From: Ilumatobacteraceae bacterium
GTDB lineage: Bacteria; Actinomycetota; Acidimicrobiia; Acidimicrobiales; Ilumatobacteraceae
DNA length: 17,318 nucleotides
Direction: 5' to 3'
NCBI GenBank assembly: GCA_007117775.1
Contig: SKFX01000007.1
Coordinates: 1 to 17,318 of the forward strand
Positions 13,556 through 17,318 of this stretch are shown here, piece after piece; position 1 is the first letter of the stretch; every line of letters begins with the position of its first letter. The notes under the pieces were generated by a model. It had not been told where the DNA came from. It made no database searches and saw nothing but the letters and a program-made list of their open reading frames with translations. The position numbers and the translations under genes are program-made.

Positions 13556-14037
13556 GTGGCTCCATGGTCCAGCAGGGTCTGGGTCACGGCGTGGACTCGA
13601 TCATGGCTGTCCACCACCACCATCACCTGACCGGGATCGAGGTGCTCGGCCAGCAGTTGCTCGTGCTGTTCGCGAGCCGGTTCGCCGTGCGCGACCCCGG
13701 CGGCACCGCCGAGGATCACCCCCCAGATCGCACCTGCTCCTCCCACCGCCAAGATGCCGCCGAGGCCGATACCGCCCGTGGCCACCGCGAAGAGGGCGAT
13801 GCCGGCGATCGCTCCCGCCGGTGCGGCCGCCGCCACTCCAGTCACGACATCGCGCGCCAGGTCAGCCTCCTCATCGTGTTCGAAGGCGACCGACTCGTCG
13901 CTGCGCACCGCAATGCCGAGGTGGTCGCTCCCGAATCCGTCTGCGATCAAGTGATCGACGGCGGCTTCAGCCGAGGTGCGATCGGCGAAGATCGCAACGA
14001 TGTGATCCTGCGGGGACCGTCCATCTCCCTTGGCCAT
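13534..14037 (-). CDS. Glycine-zipper general-stress-like protein
   Basis: A 167-residue protein. An N-terminal alpha/beta segment, HIVAIFADRTSAEAAVDHLI followed by ADGFGSDHLGIAVR, resembles the general stress protein 17M/YflT type. A Gly/Ala-rich hydrophobic centre follows (about residues 65-118, including IAGIALFAVATGGIGLGGIL), looking like one or two membrane or zipper helices. A C-terminal segment, VMVVVDSHDRVHAVTQTLLD, echoes the first. The specific family is uncertain and no enzymatic motif is visible. The frame is open up to 14235 but would overlap the TetR gene. TACGGT ending 6 bases before ATG 14037 supports the shorter form. A stress or envelope role is a guess. Confidence 0.75.
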   Translation of the reverse strand: MAKGDGRSPQDHIVAIFADRTSAEAAVDHLIADGFGSDHLGIAVRSDESVAFEHDEEADLARDVVTGVAAAAPAGAIAGIALFAVATGGIGLGGILAVGGAGAIWGVILGGAAGVAHGEPAREQHEQLLAEHLDPGQVMVVVDSHDRVHAVTQTLLDHGATIRPVVA

Positions 14038-14043
14038 CCCGTG

Positions 14044-14049
14044 ACCGTA
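14044..14049 (-). promoter_or_regulatory. -10 box of the glycine-zipper gene
   Basis: TACGGT (14049-14044, minus strand) ends 6 bases before ATG 14037, predicting a leaderless transcript. It lies in the 53-base gap after the TetR stop codon, so this gene can be expressed separately from the regulator. Confidence 0.55.
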
Positions 14050-14090
14050 TCGAGCACGCTTCGGCTCGACCCGGCGAACGGCCCGGCCGA

Positions 14091-14756
14091 TCAAGCACCG
14101 ACGGGTCGGCCGAACAATTCGGTCTCGAGCGAGCCGATCACCAAACGCCGCCATCCCGGGGCCCCGGTCTCGGCGGACTCGGCCTCGGGCCCGAGATAGA
14201 CGATCACCTGGCCGAACACCGACATCATCATCCACGCGACGAAGGCCGCAACATCGCAGTCGGCTCGGATCCAGCCGCGGTCGCGGGCGCCGTTGAGCAC
14301 CGTCTGGTACTGCTCGATGGTCTGGGTCAGCGCCTCGTTCAGACTGGCGAGCTGCTCCTCGTTGGCATAGGCGCCACCGAGGGCGTTCACCTCGCGCAAC
14401 AGATCCTGGCGACGATGCGACCCCAACAATGACTCGAACGCCTCATGGATCGTGCGGGCGAACGCCTCGGCATCGTGCACGGTCTCGAGCTGGTCGAGCA
14501 GGCCATGGGCCTCGGCACGGACCGACCGGATCCACCGTTCTCGCTGAGCGGCATCGATGAGACCGCGGCGTGAACCGAAGTGCTGATAGACGGTGGTCAC
14601 CGCATAGTCGAGTTCACTGCACAGATACTCGACCTTGACGTTGGGCTCACCACCCTGTTCGATCTTGACGATGGCCGCTTCGAGCAGGGCGCGCGCCGTT
14701 CGATGCATACCGGAACGGTGACCCGTTCGCTGTTTGGAACCGGCGGCTGCAGACAT
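14091..14756 (-). CDS. TetR-family transcriptional regulator
   Basis: A 221-residue regulator. The N-terminal helix-turn-helix spans about residues 20-70 and is recognised by VKVEYLCSELDYAVTTVYQH followed by FGSRRGLIDAA. The helical C-terminal domain (75-215) should bind a small ligand that is not predictable from sequence. The start is ATG 14756, preceded by an AT-rich TTTAATTA that is rare in this DNA and may be the promoter. ATG 14708 is an alternative that would remove a basic 16-residue tail. Its target is unknown. Likely candidates are itself and the glycine-zipper gene 53 bases downstream, or the acyltransferase gene upstream. The ordering suggests local control but no clear operator was found. 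Confidence 0.9.
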   Translation of the reverse strand: MSAAAGSKQRTGHRSGMHRTARALLEAAIVKIEQGGEPNVKVEYLCSELDYAVTTVYQHFGSRRGLIDAAQRERWIRSVRAEAHGLLDQLETVHDAEAFARTIHEAFESLLGSHRRQDLLREVNALGGAYANEEQLASLNEALTQTIEQYQTVLNGARDRGWIRADCDVAAFVAWMMMSVFGQVIVYLGPEAESAETGAPGWRRLVIGSLETELFGRPVGA

Positions 14757-14867
14757 CGGCGGTAATTAAACCACATCCACGCAGACGCCGACGCCTCCGC
14801 AGCATCCGTCGCTCACCACCCCACAGCGATCCCATGTTCAGCCCTCGATACAACGGTGCTCAAGCTC

Positions 14868-16871
14868 TCACCGCTGGCGCTCGAGCGCCATACGCACCTG
14901 GGGGTCGAGATAATCCTCATGGACCCGCCGGGCAGCCTCCGCAGGATGTGACGGGTCGATGCCGAGATGGACACCGTCGGGCATGAGGGTGTCGGCTTCA
15001 CCGGTGCTGTGCGCCCAGGCGGCGAGATCGAGCACGAGCATGTTCGGGTGGGCGCCAGCCACCTCATCGACCAGGTCGTTCCAGGCAGCGACATCAGCGT
15101 CGGTGGCGAACGACGACGGTGGGATCCGCAGCACCACCACCAGTCGAGCACCGTGGCCATCGGTCAGCAACTCGACCATCTGCTCGAGCTCGCCTCGCAA
15201 CCATTCCCGATGCTCGGGGACTCGGATCGATGTCCAGGCCTCGGCATGGCCGGGCACTCGTGCCTCCACCACATCCCAGGTGCCGGCCCAGACCACGGCG
15301 ACATCGATCGGCGGTGCATGTCCATGGGCGGTCGTCTGCGCAGCCAATCCGACCGACCAATCGCACTGTGTGACATCCCAGGTGTGGACACCGGTGGGCT
15401 GCACCGGATGCTGGCGCTGACCTCCGCGGCCGAGTGGACAGCCGATATCGCCGTGGCCCGGGCCCACCCGCCAGCGCTGTGGCGGGTCGAGCAGCAATCC
15501 ATAGACGAGCGTGAGCGCCTTGGAGTCACCGAAATAGGAGTAGACCAACTCCTCATCCCAGACGCTGATCGTCTCGGGATCCCCGGCCTCGTCGTCACCG
15601 CCTGGGGTGCTGTGCTCTTGATCAACGACGCCGGTCACCGGCACCGAGGCCTGCATGGGGCGGCGTTTCACCACCGGTGATACGACCACCGCCTGCCGGG
15701 CGGCCTGCTCGTTCAACAACTCAGCGGTCTCGAGCGACAGCGCTTCGAAGTCGACGGATCGCAGCACACTGCGCTGGCCGATTCCGGCGACCGCAACCAC
15801 GACGACCGCGGACACCGCAACCCCAGCCATCAGCGGTCGCCATGTCAGCGCGCCGGCGCGGATCGGCCGTTCCACGACGCGCGCCATCAACGCTGCGAGC
15901 ATGAGCGTCGCGACGACGGTGAGCGCGGCCGCCACATGACGCGGGAGACCGACGAGGGCGAGGCCGACCAACAGCGGCCAATGGATCAGATAGATCCCAT
16001 AGGAGTGCTCGCCCACCCAGCGCACCGGTGCGATGTCCATGATCCGTCCGACCTGTGGCATCGCGACGATCGCCAGCACCAACACCGCCGAGACCGCACC
16101 GATCGCGAGCAACCCGCCGCGGTACACCGCGGCGGTCTCCACCGACCAGGTCCGCGCTGCGACCAGGATCACCGCCACCGCGATGGCTGCGACCACCGGG
16201 AAGACACGTCGCAGAGACGGGCCGATCCGGTCGAGGGAGATCAACGCCAGTGCAGCGCCGGCGAGGATCTCACCCATGCGCGTGTAGGTCGCGAAGTACA
16301 CCACGGTTCGATCCCCGGCCCACCACATCGTCGTGGCGACGCTGATCGCAAGGCCGCCCACGACGATCGCTGCGAAGATGCGTCGGCGGGCCGCGACGGC
16401 CACGAGCAGGGGCAGCACCAGATAGGCCTGCTCCTCGATCGCCAACGACCAATAGTGCATGATCGGCGATGCGACCTCACCGGTGCCGTAGGTGTGGCCC
16501 TCGATGATCTGGCCCCAGTTCGCCAACTGCAACAGGGTGAAGTTGGCCTCGACTCGCAGCTGAGCGGTCATCCACCCCGCACACGTCCAGATCGCGACGA
16601 CCACCGCCAGCACGAGCAGTGACGCTGGGAGCAGTCGCCTCGCCCGACGCCGGTAGAACGCGCCGATCGCGACGCGCCCGGTCCGGTCGCGCTCTGCGCA
16701 CAGCAATCTGGTGATCAAGAACCCCGACAACGCGAAGAACACCGTGACGCCCAAGAATCCGCCGGGCAGCACCTCAGGCCAGAGGTGGTACACGACGACC
16801 AGCGTCACCGCCAGGGCGCGTAGACCATCGAGGCCGGGGAGACGTTGTTGCAGAAGAATGCCCCGAATCAT
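14868..16871 (-). CDS. Acyltransferase-3 (OafA/YrhL) with SGNH domain
   Basis: A 667-residue integral membrane O-acyltransferase. The N-terminus LPGLDGLRALAVTLVVVYHL (about 10-29) is the family hallmark, and about ten helices run to residue 365. After a Ser/Pro/acidic linker, an extracytoplasmic SGNH-hydrolase-like domain begins with the nucleophile motif YFGDSKAL (S450). It has WAGTWDV near 528-534 and ends with the catalytic pair in PDGVHLG (D632, H635). Such fusions acetylate cell-wall or surface polysaccharides. The acceptor is unknown because no glycan genes are nearby. The open frame reaches 17057 but would overlap the divergent nitroreductase, so ATG 16871 is chosen. A weak GGTGG lies 10 bases upstream. 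Confidence 0.92.
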   Translation of the reverse strand: MIRGILLQQRLPGLDGLRALAVTLVVVYHLWPEVLPGGFLGVTVFFALSGFLITRLLCAERDRTGRVAIGAFYRRRARRLLPASLLVLAVVVAIWTCAGWMTAQLRVEANFTLLQLANWGQIIEGHTYGTGEVASPIMHYWSLAIEEQAYLVLPLLVAVAARRRIFAAIVVGGLAISVATTMWWAGDRTVVYFATYTRMGEILAGAALALISLDRIGPSLRRVFPVVAAIAVAVILVAARTWSVETAAVYRGGLLAIGAVSAVLVLAIVAMPQVGRIMDIAPVRWVGEHSYGIYLIHWPLLVGLALVGLPRHVAAALTVVATLMLAALMARVVERPIRAGALTWRPLMAGVAVSAVVVVAVAGIGQRSVLRSVDFEALSLETAELLNEQAARQAVVVSPVVKRRPMQASVPVTGVVDQEHSTPGGDDEAGDPETISVWDEELVYSYFGDSKALTLVYGLLLDPPQRWRVGPGHGDIGCPLGRGGQRQHPVQPTGVHTWDVTQCDWSVGLAAQTTAHGHAPPIDVAVVWAGTWDVVEARVPGHAEAWTSIRVPEHREWLRGELEQMVELLTDGHGARLVVVLRIPPSSFATDADVAAWNDLVDEVAGAHPNMLVLDLAAWAHSTGEADTLMPDGVHLGIDPSHPAEAARRVHEDYLDPQVRMALERQR

Positions 16872-16994
16872 AGGAATAAAACCACCAGATGGAGATCCGG
16901 AACCGAACCGCAGGCCGAGGTGCACGAGCGGCGTGTTCCGTGCGGACCTCCCATGAGCTCTTGTAGTCACTTCGAGACACCACAGCCTGCGCAG

Positions 16995-17000
16995 TAGCGT
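16995..17000 (+). promoter_or_regulatory. -10 box of the nitroreductase gene
   Basis: TAGCGT ends 7 bases before ATG 17008, so the mRNA should be leaderless or nearly so. No ribosome-binding sequence lies in the short interval. Confidence 0.55.
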
Positions 17001-17007
17001 CGGGACG

Positions 17008-17318
17008 ATGGATGTCATCGATGCCGTCAACCAACGCCGATCGATCAGGGAGTTCACCGACCGCGGCGTCGATGATCAACTGCTCCGGTCGCTCGTCGCC
17101 GACGCAGCGCGCGCTCCCAGCGGCGGCAATCTGCAGCCGTGGCGGATGTATGTGGTCAACGGCGAATCGATGATGCGACTACGCGCCCATCTGGCCGACC
17201 AACCACCGTTCGAGGAACCCGAGTACCAGATCTACCCCGATCCGCTCGGCGAGCCGTACAAGACCAACCGCTTCGAGGTCGGGATGGCGTTGTATTCGAT
17301 CCTCGGCATCGAGCGCGA
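17008..17318 (+). CDS. Nitroreductase family protein, 5' part only
   Basis: The first 103 codons of an FMN-dependent nitroreductase-family protein; the gene runs off the window, so no stop codon is seen. The N-terminus MDVIDAVNQRRSIREFTDR is the family FMN-binding segment with the conserved Arg-Arg-Ser-X-Arg. APSGGNLQPWRMYVV (about 33-47) is the second conserved FMN-contact motif. Family members reduce nitro-compounds, quinones or enones using NAD(P)H; the substrate cannot be told from this part. The gene is divergent from the acyltransferase with a 136-base gap. Confidence 0.9.
   Translation, partial: MDVIDAVNQRRSIREFTDRGVDDQLLRSLVADAARAPSGGNLQPWRMYVVNGESMMRLRAHLADQPPFEEPEYQIYPDPLGEPYKTNRFEVGMALYSILGIER

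Noticed and set aside
14038..14235. N-terminal extension of the glycine-zipper protein
   Set aside because: It would overlap the end of the TetR gene; the -10 box and protein features fit ATG 14037.
16872..17057. N-terminal extension of the acyltransferase
   Set aside because: It would cover the promoter and start of the divergent nitroreductase; acyltransferase-3 proteins normally begin shortly before the GLRALAV motif.

Overview
The window is high-GC bacterial DNA, almost fully coding, with genes on both strands. I place it in the Actinomycetota, probably Acidimicrobiia or a close relative. Support comes from a UPF0182 membrane protein near a PDZ/Lon-like membrane protease (a pair also adjacent in mycobacteria as Rv3193c/Rv3194c), a DivIVA-domain protein, a VapBC pair of mycobacterial type, an LPXTG surface protein, and many start codons placed at the predicted transcription start (leaderless mRNAs). 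The class-level placement is inference.

Layout. 1-2222 (+): an LPXTG-anchored surface protein, a strong hairpin, then a LURP-one-related protein. 2270-2865 (-): a VapC toxin and VapB antitoxin overlapping by 4 bases. 3006-3116 (-): an initiator tRNA-Met gene with its own promoter and terminator. 3237-3674 (+): a small coiled-coil protein whose stop codon abuts the stop of the convergent UPF0182 gene. 3675-9806 (-): UPF0182, a DivIVA-like protein with an unusual cysteine/histidine tail, and a PDZ plus Lon-type protease. 9781-11806 (+): a small membrane protein, a HEAT-repeat protein and a PLP-dependent threonine/serine dehydratase-like enzyme, tightly packed as an operon. 11807-12394 (-): a LOG-family phosphoribohydrolase. 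12469-12831 (-) and 12926-13522 (+): a CrcB/Fluc fluoride channel divergent from a GDT1/TMEM165-type cation exporter. 13534-14756 (-): a glycine-zipper protein and a TetR regulator. 14868-16871 (-): an acyltransferase-3 membrane protein with an SGNH domain. 17008-end (+): the 5' part of a nitroreductase.

Most of this is chromosomal housekeeping. The points I would look at first are the DivIVA-like protein ending in a motif like that of phage head-morphogenesis proteins, the recurring -10 box placed 6-7 bases before ATG, and a VapBC module directly downstream of the initiator tRNA gene. Several N-termini were shortened relative to the longest reading frame, because the longer forms overlap neighbouring genes or the promoter/RBS signal fits the internal start. 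There is no complete mobile element, CRISPR array or recognisable defence island. Every gap between genes is under 300 bases.
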